Positions 6,215 to 14,145 of a stretch of 14,830 nucleotides of DNA are shown here, piece after piece. A program made the translations under genes and the position numbers. Positions within the stretch are counted from its first letter, which is position 1. Every line of letters starts with the position of its first letter. Source of the DNA: Alphaproteobacteria bacterium (GTDB lineage Bacteria; Pseudomonadota; Alphaproteobacteria; Micavibrionales; UBA2020). The notes under the pieces were generated by a model that made no database searches, was not told the DNA's origin, and worked only from the letters and a program-made list of their open reading frames with translations. The stretch is taken from positions 1 to 14,830 of the forward strand of contig JAGLRU010000042.1 of assembly GCA_023136145.1 (NCBI GenBank), given 5' to 3'.

Positions 6215-7147
6215 ATGTCTGCAAAATACCGATTGATTACACGAAGCGATATGGACGGAATTACCTGCGCGGCACTCTTGAAAGAAATTGAGATGGTGAG
6301 CGAAATCAAATTCGCCCACCCAAAGGACATGCAGGACGGCACAATTGAAGTAACCTCTAACGACATCATCACCAACCTACCTTGGCATCCAGCAGCACAC
6401 ATCGTTTTCGATCATCATACAAGCGAGGAAGAACGCAACAGCACTCCGGCAAAAAACAGGGTGAACGATCCATCGGCACCTTCTGCGGCTAGCGTTGTTT
6501 ACCGTCATTTCGGAGGAGCCGACAAATTTCCGAATATTTCAAAGGAACTAATGAACGCCGCCAATAAACTTGATACAGCACAGTTAACGGAAGCCGAAAT
6601 CCTCAGCCCGCAAGACTGGGTTCTGCTTGGATTCATCATGGACAGTCGCACTGGTCTAGGTCGTTTCCACACCTTCCGCATTTCGAATTACCAACTAATG
6701 ATGGAACTTGTTGATATCCTCCGCTGCACCAAAAATATCAATGATATACTGAAGCATCCTGATATCGCGGAGCGCGTCAAAATGTATCATGAGCAAACAA
6801 AGCTTGCGCATCAGCAAATCAAAAAATGCTCAGAAATCAACGACAAGCTACTCGTTCTTGATCTTCGCAATGAAAAGAATATTTATACGATCAACCGTTT
6901 TGCCCTTTATGCTCTTTACCCGAAAATAAACATTTCAATACATGTAATGCCCGGAAAGCAGGGTATGAATACCGTTTTTGCCGTCGGAAAATCAGTACTC
7001 AACCGCTCCGCAAAAATCGACGTTGGCAGCTTGATGCTACGTTACGGTGGAGGTGGTCACAAAGCTGTCGGCACATGCCAGATCGACAATAACAAGGCGG
7101 ACACAGTCAAAAAAGAATTGATCCGACATATTTTGAAAGCAGGGTGA
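6215..7147 (+). CDS. DHH/DHHA1-family phosphoesterase
   Basis: 310 residues. Start ATG is preceded by AAAAAAGGAA at good spacing. Motifs: SDMDGIT (11-17) with the metal-binding DxD, FDHH (65-68), which is the DHH signature, and GGGGHKAVGTC (278-288), the DHHA1 substrate-binding loop. A DHH domain joined to DHHA1 is found in oligoribonuclease/pAp phosphatases (NrnA), cyclic-di-AMP phosphodiesterases and exopolyphosphatase-like proteins; the SDMDG form is common in a less characterised group annotated as exopolyphosphatase-like. Mn2+-dependent hydrolysis of a phosphodiester or phosphoanhydride is expected; the substrate is not readable. It ends in TGA and lies 11 bases before fdxA, so the three plus-strand genes are probably one operon. 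Confidence 0.85.
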   Translation: MSAKYRLITRSDMDGITCAALLKEIEMVSEIKFAHPKDMQDGTIEVTSNDIITNLPWHPAAHIVFDHHTSEEERNSTPAKNRVNDPSAPSAASVVYRHFGGADKFPNISKELMNAANKLDTAQLTEAEILSPQDWVLLGFIMDSRTGLGRFHTFRISNYQLMMELVDILRCTKNINDILKHPDIAERVKMYHEQTKLAHQQIKKCSEINDKLLVLDLRNEKNIYTINRFALYALYPKINISIHVMPGKQGMNTVFAVGKSVLNRSAKIDVGSLMLRYGGGGHKAVGTCQIDNNKADTVKKELIRHILKAG

Positions 7148-7158
7148 TCCTTTAGCCA

Positions 7159-7497
7159 ATGACCTACGTTGTTACAGATGTCTGCATTAAGTGTAAGTAT
7201 ACCGATTGCGTGGAAGTGTGCCCGGTTGACTGCTTCTATGAAGGCAAGAACATGCTCGTCATCAATCCCGACGAATGTATTGATTGCGGTGTCTGCCTTC
7301 CAGAATGTCCGGTTGATGCAATCGTCGCTGACAGTGACCCGCGCGCTGAAAAATTTCTGGAACTGAACCGAGAATATTCCAGCGGAAAATGGCCAAGCAT
7401 CACCCGAATGAAACCACCGATGGAAGGTGCCGAATCATTCGACAAAACCCCAGATAAAATAAAAGATTTCGACCCAGAACCAGGCGAAGGGAATTAA
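7159..7497 (+). CDS. fdxA: Seven-iron ferredoxin FdxA (3Fe-4S/4Fe-4S)
   Basis: 112 residues, the usual FdxA length. Cysteines at 9, 17 and 50 would hold the 3Fe-4S cluster and those at 21, 40, 43 and 46 the 4Fe-4S cluster (CIKCKYTDCVEVCPVDCFYEG and CIDCGVCLPECP); Cys12 and Cys25 are the additional ones seen in this family. The tail FLELNREYSSGKWPSITRMK is the standard FdxA C-terminal extension. It is a small cytoplasmic electron carrier. AGGG overlapping the end of the DHH gene is a possible ribosome-binding site. The TAA stop lies within TTAA, which also supplies the stop of the convergent kinase gene. Confidence 0.95.
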   Translation: MTYVVTDVCIKCKYTDCVEVCPVDCFYEGKNMLVINPDECIDCGVCLPECPVDAIVADSDPRAEKFLELNREYSSGKWPSITRMKPPMEGAESFDKTPDKIKDFDPEPGEGN

Positions 7498-9755
7498 CCC
7501 TCAACTTCACGAATATACAAATCCCGCACATCATGCCACGCTTTTTTCAGTGTCTCAAAGCATAGACGCAGCTCCCACACCGGACGCTTTTTCTCCATCG
7601 CCTCACGAGCTGTCATTTCAAGGTCACGAGCAGCCTCAGCAACCACCACAGCTCCCAGATATTGGCTGGAAGATTTCAGAGAATGAGCATCCATCACAAT
7701 ATCTGCGAAATCCCCGTCTCCAGCAAAGACTTGCCCGATCCTTGAGATAACTTCATCCGTATTACCTATATATTTCTCAACAATTTCTGCATAGCGATCC
7801 TTCATCAACTCCCTGACTACCTCCAGCGCACTCATATCGACCCCACCATCCAGCACCTCCGCCTCCGCCCGTTGCTGTGTAGCAACTTCCGCATCGAAAA
7901 CGCCACTAATCCATTTCATCAGAACATCCTCCATATCCTTCTTCAGAAAAGGCTTGCTAAGATAATCGTCCATCCCTGCATCTATGCACTTCTCGCGCTC
8001 TCCCTTCATAGCATGCGCTGTCATTGCAATGATCGGAACTGGCGGGAGATTCCGCCGCATAAAATATTCGTGGATATGCCGGGTCGCTTCATATCCGTCC
8101 ATTTCCGGCATTTGGCAATCCATAAGAATCAGGTCATATACATTATCGTCTTCCACACAATTGATCGCCTGACGGCCATCGGATGCCAGCGTGCACCGAC
8201 AGCCAAAACTCTTTAAAATCTCCATGGCAAACTCCTGATTGATAATATTGTCCTCGACAAGAAGTATTTCGGCTCCCTTTAGACTTTCCGGTTTTGCCTT
8301 CTCTACAGGTTCGGACTGAACCATCGCCACGGCATTCTCATCCACCATCGGCAATATCATCGTGAACCAAAAAACAGATCCTTTTCCATGCACGCTTTCA
8401 ATACCCACCTCGCCATCCATCAACATTGCAAGCTGTTTACAGATAGCCAAGCCTAGACCCGTACCACCGTATTTACGAGAGGTCGAGGCATCAGCCTGCG
8501 TAAACATACTGAAAAGCATACCCTGCACCTCCTGCGGGATGCCGATCCCCGTATCCTTCACAGACACTTTTATTTTTGCATCGTTCAAGCGATTCTGTGG
8601 AGACTCCAGCCCTTCCACAATCAATTCAATTCGTCCCTTATCGGTAAATTTGACAGCATTAGAAAGCAGATTAAAAAGAATTTGTCGGATACGCCCCGCA
8701 TCGCCGAGGACATATCGCGCCGAATCGTCAGAATAGTTCAGCAGCATCTCCAGTCCTTTTTCACCCGTCTTCACGGAAAACAGCTCGATTACCTCCTGCG
8801 ACAGCCTCCTGAAATCCAACGGCATGGGTTCCAGCATGAGCCGCCCCGCTTCAATCTTCGAAAAATCAAGAATATCGTTGATAATGTCCAGCAAAGCACG
8901 TGCCGAACGCATAACAACGTCAGCGTAATGCTGCTGCCGTGCATTCAGACCAGTTTCCAGCAGCAATTCCGTCATGCCGATCACGCCGTTCATGGGCGTA
9001 CGGATTTCATGGCTCATAGTGGCAAGGAACTCACTTTTCAACCGCGTGCCCTTCTCCGCTTCGGCACGAAACCACTCTAGTTCCGTCATGTAAGTCTGCA
9101 ACTGATCTTCCACGCTCTTGCGTTCAGAAATATCCCGCACAAAACCACTGAACATACGCCCATCATTGTTAAGCTTTACCTCACTAATGGACAGATCAAG
9201 AAGTAGCGGCATTCCATCCTTGTGCCTTCCCTGAACCTCCTGACTTATACCGATAACTTTTGTCACGCCTGTCTTGCAGTAAGCACGGATATATCCATCA
9301 TGTTCGCTTCTATATGGTTCCGGCATAAGAATGCTAACGCTTTTCCCAACAATTTCCTCCGCAGCATAGCCGAAAATTCTCTCGCAAGCTGGATTGAATA
9401 TCTGAACAATGCCAGACTCGTCGATGGTAACCATACCCTCCACAGAGTTGTCGATGATGTTCTGCAACAACCCTGATTTCTCATTTCTGAGGCTTTCCGC
9501 TCCCTCTTTTGCGCAAATCAGTTCATGTTTTTCCACTATGTGATTGAGACGGTCTGTAAAAAGAAAATAAAAGGCACATCCCGCAACCAGCGATAAAAAA
9601 TAAGTTACGATAGCTATAATCGTACCCAACATTGTTTGCGGACAAATAAACTCAATCAAGGAAATGGTGCCCAGAACTATGGCAAAAGCACTTAAAATCA
9701 AACCATGCTTTGACAGCATATTTTCATGCAGAAATTTTTGTCTAAGGAATTTCAT
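7494..9755 (-). CDS. Membrane-bound hybrid histidine kinase: PAS-HisKA-HATPase-REC-Hpt
   Basis: 753 residues from ATG at 9753-9755, chosen because GGAGGT lies five bases upstream; a TTG at 9773 is less likely. Two hydrophobic helices (about 18-36 and 44-66) anchor the N-terminus with almost no periplasmic loop, so the signal is probably internal or within the membrane. A PAS domain (about 97-219) contains MPEPYRSEHDGY and GRHKDG, resembling the FixL heme PAS. Then come HisKA with MSHEIRTPMNG (phospho-acceptor His249), HATPase with NLLSNAVKF, DTGIGIP and GGTGLGL, a receiver domain with acidic pair 501-502, phospho-acceptor Asp546 (MDCQMPEMDG) and Lys601, and an Hpt domain with DAHSLKSSS (His691). 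This is a complete His-Asp-His relay; the final response regulator is not in the window. Confidence 0.95.
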   Translation of the reverse strand: MKFLRQKFLHENMLSKHGLILSAFAIVLGTISLIEFICPQTMLGTIIAIVTYFLSLVAGCAFYFLFTDRLNHIVEKHELICAKEGAESLRNEKSGLLQNIIDNSVEGMVTIDESGIVQIFNPACERIFGYAAEEIVGKSVSILMPEPYRSEHDGYIRAYCKTGVTKVIGISQEVQGRHKDGMPLLLDLSISEVKLNNDGRMFSGFVRDISERKSVEDQLQTYMTELEWFRAEAEKGTRLKSEFLATMSHEIRTPMNGVIGMTELLLETGLNARQQHYADVVMRSARALLDIINDILDFSKIEAGRLMLEPMPLDFRRLSQEVIELFSVKTGEKGLEMLLNYSDDSARYVLGDAGRIRQILFNLLSNAVKFTDKGRIELIVEGLESPQNRLNDAKIKVSVKDTGIGIPQEVQGMLFSMFTQADASTSRKYGGTGLGLAICKQLAMLMDGEVGIESVHGKGSVFWFTMILPMVDENAVAMVQSEPVEKAKPESLKGAEILLVEDNIINQEFAMEILKSFGCRCTLASDGRQAINCVEDDNVYDLILMDCQMPEMDGYEATRHIHEYFMRRNLPPVPIIAMTAHAMKGEREKCIDAGMDDYLSKPFLKKDMEDVLMKWISGVFDAEVATQQRAEAEVLDGGVDMSALEVVRELMKDRYAEIVEKYIGNTDEVISRIGQVFAGDGDFADIVMDAHSLKSSSQYLGAVVVAEAARDLEMTAREAMEKKRPVWELRLCFETLKKAWHDVRDLYIREVEG

Positions 9756-10014
9756 AAACGACCTCCATGCCAATTTAGGCGAGAATCGTTAAATGTATAT
9801 TACAAGTTGTATTGTATTACAAATTGCGATTGTTGATTGTTTTATATACATATAATTATCTGGCACGATACAAACATTGTTCGTTGCCATAGTACTGAAG
9901 ATAGACTAACAATATAGTATTGAAAGCTGGTGATACATCTTGCTTTTACTGCCAGCGTTCTCTATCAAGGAAGAGATTGCTAAATTTAATAACTGAAACT
10001 CAGGAGAATCTTGC
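9756..10014. other. Intergenic region and probable long csp leader
   Basis: About 260 AT-rich bases between the divergent kinase and cold-shock genes. It contains two direct copies of TATTACAA (9798-9805 and 9815-9822), a perfect CAATA-TAG-TATTG inverted repeat (9910-9922) and a weak GCTGG/CCAGC stem (9926-9956). If transcription starts just after the TATAAT at 9851, the leader is about 150 bases, a length usual for cold-shock genes whose leader RNA affects translation at low temperature. Confidence 0.4.
9830..9856 (+). promoter_or_regulatory. Candidate csp promoter (-10 TATAAT)
   Basis: A perfect TATAAT at 9851-9856 is preceded at 15 bases by TTGTTG (9830-9835). The spacer is short and the -35 box imperfect, so only the -10 element is convincing. 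Confidence 0.35.
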
Positions 10015-10221
10015 ATGTCAAGCGGTACAGTAAAATGGTTCAACAACAAAAAAGGGTTCGGATTTATCGTTCCCGATGAGGGCGGTCAGGACGTCTTCGT
10101 TCACATTTCCGCCATCGAAAAATCGGGGCTGGAGGCTTTGAATGAAGGTCAAAAAATAAGCTTTGACCTCGCACCCGACCGCGAAGGCCGTATGACTGCC
10201 GTCAATCTCAAAGTTGAATAA
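10015..10221 (+). CDS. Cold-shock domain protein, CspA family
   Basis: 68 residues, a single five-stranded cold-shock domain. The RNA-binding motifs are KGFGFI (13-18, RNP1) and VFVHIS (27-32, RNP2), with the conserved aromatic W8 and F9 of VKWFN. It binds single-stranded RNA and DNA and acts as an RNA chaperone. AGGAG lies eight bases before the ATG. The gene is monocistronic: a strong intrinsic terminator follows 14 bases after the stop. Whether it is cold-induced or constitutive cannot be told from the protein, though the long AT-rich leader is consistent with post-transcriptional control. Confidence 0.95.
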   Translation: MSSGTVKWFNNKKGFGFIVPDEGGQDVFVHISAIEKSGLEALNEGQKISFDLAPDREGRMTAVNLKVE

Positions 10222-10235
10222 AAATCAAACTGCCG

Positions 10236-10268
10236 AAAAAGCCCTCGGAATCACTCCGGGGGCTTTTT
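10236..10268 (+). terminator. Rho-independent terminator after csp
   Basis: AAAAAGCCCTCGGA (10236-10249) pairs with TCCGGGGGCTTTTT (10255-10268) with one T-G wobble, leaving a five-base loop ATCAC. The GC-rich stem is followed by a run of T. The A-run on the left makes it potentially active in both directions. Confidence 0.9.
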
Positions 10269-10342
10269 TCTTCACGTTTTTAATATACCGCTAATCCAGA
10301 AACATAAACGTCAATTGGCAAAATAAAGGACGGTTCAAATTG

Positions 10343-11218
10343 ATGGCCACATGGGAAGTATACGGCCTTCTCGCTGCCTCCTTGTCTGCTCTTATGATGC
10401 TAATGCAGGAGAGAATGAAGGTTGACGGTTTTTCCCTTGCCCTCTGGTGCAAAGTAGCCTGCGTCATTACAGCCTTTCCCTTCGTACTGGCACACGGATT
10501 GCCGTCAAACCCGATGTTTTATTTTCTCCTCGGCATTCAAGCTCTAGTCTTTACCATCAGCGATGTCATATTTTACCGCAATATTCCGCTAGTCGGTGCG
10601 GGCGTGATGTCACGACTGATGCCAATGACTGTCATCTTTAGTTTTTTTCTATGGTTTGTAATAAAACCGTCCGAAATCGCAGCCTATACTGCAACCCCTG
10701 TCATCAGCATAGGAATATTGCTTTCTCTCGTAATGACAATCTGGTTTTCGATGAGGCTAAAGAAATGCACAGTATCGCGACAGGCGGTACGCGCCATTTG
10801 GTTCGTTCTCCTCGCAGGTACGCTAGGCCCCCTCAACTTAAAAGTTATCACTTTCTATGCCGATATTGAGCAGGGACCGTGGGGTTACATTTTCATTGAA
10901 GGATGGATAATGATCGCGATGTGGACTGTCTGGCTGTTCGTAAAGCGGCCTGTGACTCCATCATATCTGCTGCAACGACGCGTCTTTATCCCGGCTATCG
11001 CCATCGGCATTGTTCAGGCAACTTTCCTCTTTGTTATGCTGACAGGAATCTACAATGTCGACAACCCCGGCTATATCCTGACCCTCAAGTTGCTAAACGC
11101 CGTCATAATTATCGCGGCACACAAAATGATGAAAAAAAAGGACGAAAGCGATGTTATTTCCGGCCTCGGCATCGTTGCCTGCGCCGCCGCCCTTATCTTT
11201 ATAAAAGGGCAAATGTGA
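10343..11218 (+). CDS. Multi-pass inner-membrane protein, DMT/EamA-transporter-like
   Basis: 291 residues from ATG at 10343; a TTG immediately before (10340) sits nine bases after AAGGA and could also be used. The protein is almost entirely hydrophobic, with about ten predicted helices, charged loops (RLKKC, KRPVTPSYLLQRR, HKMMKKKDESD) and a positive C-terminal segment before the last helix. Length, helix number and the twofold layout fit the drug/metabolite transporter superfamily; VGAGVMSRLMPMTVIFSFFLWFVI resembles the end of the first EamA repeat. No substrate can be read. It ends in TGA and faces the SGNH hydrolase gene tail to tail with 15 bases between. It is separated from csp by the terminator, so it needs its own promoter, which is not evident. 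Confidence 0.65.
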   Translation: MATWEVYGLLAASLSALMMLMQERMKVDGFSLALWCKVACVITAFPFVLAHGLPSNPMFYFLLGIQALVFTISDVIFYRNIPLVGAGVMSRLMPMTVIFSFFLWFVIKPSEIAAYTATPVISIGILLSLVMTIWFSMRLKKCTVSRQAVRAIWFVLLAGTLGPLNLKVITFYADIEQGPWGYIFIEGWIMIAMWTVWLFVKRPVTPSYLLQRRVFIPAIAIGIVQATFLFVMLTGIYNVDNPGYILTLKLLNAVIIIAAHKMMKKKDESDVISGLGIVACAAALIFIKGQM

Positions 11219-11233
11219 AGCTAAATTTGCAGC

Positions 11234-11878
11234 TTATTGATCGTCGATAAAATCTTTTTTCAAAACTTCATACATTCTCTGCGCGATCAATTCATGACCT
11301 TTTTCGTTGGGATGCACGTCATCGAACAAACAACTGTTCCAATCAACAAATTTTAAAGCATCATCGTAAGTGACAAAATCACATGAATATTTTAAACACA
11401 GTTCTTTTAAATGACCGTTATATTCGGATATATCGTCATTTCTATAGAACCAAGCCAGCTCGTAATCATTATCTCTGATAAACCTTTTTTGTTCATTAAC
11501 GGGTAAAATCTGCAAAACATATATTTTGCTAAAAATTCTTTTCGCTTCCGTTAGCAAGGCATCCCAACATTCCAGCCTAAAGGAAAGCGACAAACTATGT
11601 TCGCTATCCCGTGAATCCCATCGGGCAATGTCGTTAACTCCACATTCGACGATCAAACAATCACCGGGGTTACTGACAACCTGACTTCTAAACCTTTGCA
11701 GACAATCGGTAATACGGTCTCCGGACACAGCAAAATTTCTGGCATAAAAACCATAATTTTTGTCATTTTGCAATTTCTGAATAGTACGCCCGACCCACCC
11801 TGTGTTTTTTAAATCAAAATAACCATTGGCAATCGAGTCACCAATCACAGAAAGAATTTTATAGTCAGGTTCGCTCAT
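11234..11878 (-). CDS. SGNH/GDSL-family hydrolase (cytoplasmic)
   Basis: 214 residues. All four SGNH blocks are present: VIGDS with nucleophile Ser15, VSGD with Gly53, GVND with Asn82, and FDDVHPNEKGH with Asp186 and His189. The family hydrolyses esters of lipids, acyl groups or acetylated sugars. There is no signal peptide or lipobox, so it should act in the cytoplasm, as TesA-like and small-molecule esterases without leader do; substrate unknown. The start is 12 bases after the hppA stop in the same direction, so the two are probably co-transcribed, although the ribosome-binding site is weak. Its base composition is visibly more AT-rich than hppA, which may mean separate origin. Confidence 0.85.
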   Translation of the reverse strand: MSEPDYKILSVIGDSIANGYFDLKNTGWVGRTIQKLQNDKNYGFYARNFAVSGDRITDCLQRFRSQVVSNPGDCLIVECGVNDIARWDSRDSEHSLSLSFRLECWDALLTEAKRIFSKIYVLQILPVNEQKRFIRDNDYELAWFYRNDDISEYNGHLKELCLKYSCDFVTYDDALKFVDWNSCLFDDVHPNEKGHELIAQRMYEVLKKDFIDDQ

Positions 11879-11890
11879 CAGAATAACAAC

Positions 11891-13984
11891 TCAATGCGTC
11901 AGAAACTTCGCAACCACTGCCACCAACAAAATCGCCACAATATTGGTGATTTTAATAAGCGGATTAACGGCTGGGCCAGCAGTATCCTTGTAAGGGTCAC
12001 CAACAGTGTCGCCAGTTACAGCTGCCTTGTGAGCATCCGATCCCTTACCACCGTAGTTGCCTTCCTCGATGTATTTTTTCGCGTTATCCCATGCCCCCCC
12101 ACCAGAGGTCATGGAGATCGCTACGAACAACCCCGTCACAATCGTGCCTACCAACATCGCTCCCACTGTCTGAAAAGCAGACTCCAGTCTGCCGGAAACA
12201 AAATAGACAACACCAAAGAGAACAATCGGTGTCACCACAGGCAAAAGAGATGGAACGATCATTTCTTTGATAGCTGCTTTAGTCAACATATCAACAGCAC
12301 GACCATACTCAGGCTTGGTCTTACCTTCAAGAATGCCTTTGATTTCGCGCAACTGACGACGTACTTCCATCACGATAGAACCCGCCGCGCGACCCACAGC
12401 CGTCATGCACATCGCCCCGAACAAGAACGGCAACAATCCGCCAATAAACAGGCCGATAATCACAAATGGTTCATTCAGAGAGAACGTTACATTCATATTC
12501 GGGAAGTAGTGCATCAACTCTTGCGTATAAGCTGAGAACAGTACCAGTGCCGCCAGACCGGCGGAGCCTATAGCATACCCCTTCGTCACGGCCTTGGTGG
12601 TGTTGCCTACAGCATCAAGAGCATCAGTCACAACACGCACATCTTTCGGCAGACCTGACATTTCAGCAATGCCACCTGCGTTATCTGTTACTGGACCATA
12701 AGCATCAAGAGCCACGATCATCCCGGCCAACGCCAGCATGGTAGTCGCCGCCAACGCGATCCCGAAGAGACCCGCCTGACTACATGACAAATAAATTCCA
12801 GCGCAAATCACAATAACCGGAAGCGCGGTCGATTCGAGTGAAACCGCCAGCCCCTGAATGACGTTAGTTCCGTGACCCGTCTGCGATGCCTTCGCGATAG
12901 AGCGCACAGGACGAAACGCGGTGGAAGTGTAATACTCTGTAATCACAACCAGCACTGCCGTCACACCCAAACCCGTCATAGCGCACCAGAACATGTTCAT
13001 ACCTGTTATAGTGTCGCCATCCACAAGATCAGCTCCGGTATCAAAGCCAACTTGCTTTTCAATCGCCCAGTAAACAAGACCAGCCGACAGAACACCAGTA
13101 ACCGCAAGCCCTTTATAAAGGGCGTGCATGATGTTCTTACTTTTTCCCAGACGGACGAAGTATGTGCCGATAATTGAGGAGATAATACAAAGCCCGCAAA
13201 TCAGTAATGGCAACTGCATCATGGCTATCTGCGAATCTGTTGTGAAAACTGAGGACGCAATAAGCATCGTCGCCACAATCGTCACCGCATAGGTTTCAAA
13301 CAAATCAGCAGCCATACCCGCACAGTCACCCACATTATCACCCACGTTATCGGCGATAACGGCTGGATTGCGAGGATCATCCTCCGGCAGGTTGGCTTCA
13401 ATTTTGCCGCAGAGATCAGCACCGACATCCGCACCCTTTGTAAATATCCCACCGCCAAGACGCGCAAAGATCGAAATCAAAGATGCACCAAAGCCGAGTC
13501 CAACAAGAGCTTCGATAATATCGCGTATCGGCGTTCCTATGGACAGGAGGAAGAAATAATATCCAGCCACACCAAGCAATCCAAGACCGACAACCAACAT
13601 TCCAGTGATCGCACCCGATTTGAACGCAATGCCTAGAGCATCGTCTATGCTTTTTCGCGCCGCTTCCGCAGTACGCGAGTTAGCACGAACTGACACATTC
13701 ATACCTATATATCCGGCTGCTCCAGATAGAATCGCACCTATTGCAAAACCACTCCCAACCTGAACGCCCAGCGTCCATGTCAAAATTATTGCTACAACAA
13801 TGCCCACCGCTCCGATAGTCGCATACTGGCGGTTCAGGTAAGCACTAGCCCCCTCCCGAATCGCGGCAGCAATTTCACACATCCGCTCATTGCCCGAACT
13901 AGCCGACATTACCTGCATACCAGTTACGATGCCATACGCCAGTGCCAGAACACCTGAACCGAGAATAATCATTTGGATATCCAT
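11891..13984 (-). CDS. hppA: Membrane-bound proton-translocating pyrophosphatase, K+-independent type
   Basis: 697 residues with the usual sixteen-helix layout. It couples hydrolysis of pyrophosphate on the cytoplasmic side to proton export. The catalytic loops are intact: DVGADLCGKIE (186-196), DNVGDNVGDCAGMAADLFE (212-230), DAYGPVTDNAGGIAEM (427-442) and, near the C-terminus, GGGAWDNAKKYIEEG, HKAAVTGDTVGDPYKDTAGPA and NPLIKI. Lys464 in GNTTKA marks the K+-independent subfamily; K+-dependent enzymes have Ala there. The second residue after DVGAD-L is Cys where Val is common, a minor change. GAGGAAG lies ten bases before the ATG. It leads a probable two-gene unit with the SGNH hydrolase. Its base composition is more GC-rich than its neighbours on both sides. 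Confidence 0.97.
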   Translation of the reverse strand: MDIQMIILGSGVLALAYGIVTGMQVMSASSGNERMCEIAAAIREGASAYLNRQYATIGAVGIVVAIILTWTLGVQVGSGFAIGAILSGAAGYIGMNVSVRANSRTAEAARKSIDDALGIAFKSGAITGMLVVGLGLLGVAGYYFFLLSIGTPIRDIIEALVGLGFGASLISIFARLGGGIFTKGADVGADLCGKIEANLPEDDPRNPAVIADNVGDNVGDCAGMAADLFETYAVTIVATMLIASSVFTTDSQIAMMQLPLLICGLCIISSIIGTYFVRLGKSKNIMHALYKGLAVTGVLSAGLVYWAIEKQVGFDTGADLVDGDTITGMNMFWCAMTGLGVTAVLVVITEYYTSTAFRPVRSIAKASQTGHGTNVIQGLAVSLESTALPVIVICAGIYLSCSQAGLFGIALAATTMLALAGMIVALDAYGPVTDNAGGIAEMSGLPKDVRVVTDALDAVGNTTKAVTKGYAIGSAGLAALVLFSAYTQELMHYFPNMNVTFSLNEPFVIIGLFIGGLLPFLFGAMCMTAVGRAAGSIVMEVRRQLREIKGILEGKTKPEYGRAVDMLTKAAIKEMIVPSLLPVVTPIVLFGVVYFVSGRLESAFQTVGAMLVGTIVTGLFVAISMTSGGGAWDNAKKYIEEGNYGGKGSDAHKAAVTGDTVGDPYKDTAGPAVNPLIKITNIVAILLVAVVAKFLTH

Positions 13985-14145
13985 GTCGATCTATCTTCCT
14001 CTGATATAATTTCTTAATTAAGTCTTGACCCTAATTACAAAGCCGTAAAAATATGCCTAAAATCAGTCAAAATAACAAGCCCATATAACATATTTTAACG
14101 AAAATTCTTCAGGAAATTTATTTTTTCATATAATATATGGGAGAA
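13985..14145. other. AT-rich intergenic region upstream of hppA
   Basis: About 160 very AT-rich bases between the end of the TSUP pseudogene and hppA, both on the minus strand. It should hold the hppA promoter; several AT hexamers and one TTGACT occur, but no pair of boxes has convincing sequence and spacing. No RNA gene or clear terminator is visible. Confidence 0.35.

Noticed and set aside
11211..11240. Terminator between the DMT-like gene and the SGNH gene
   Set aside because: Only a five-base AAGCT/AGCTT pairing is visible, with no T-run; not enough to support a call.
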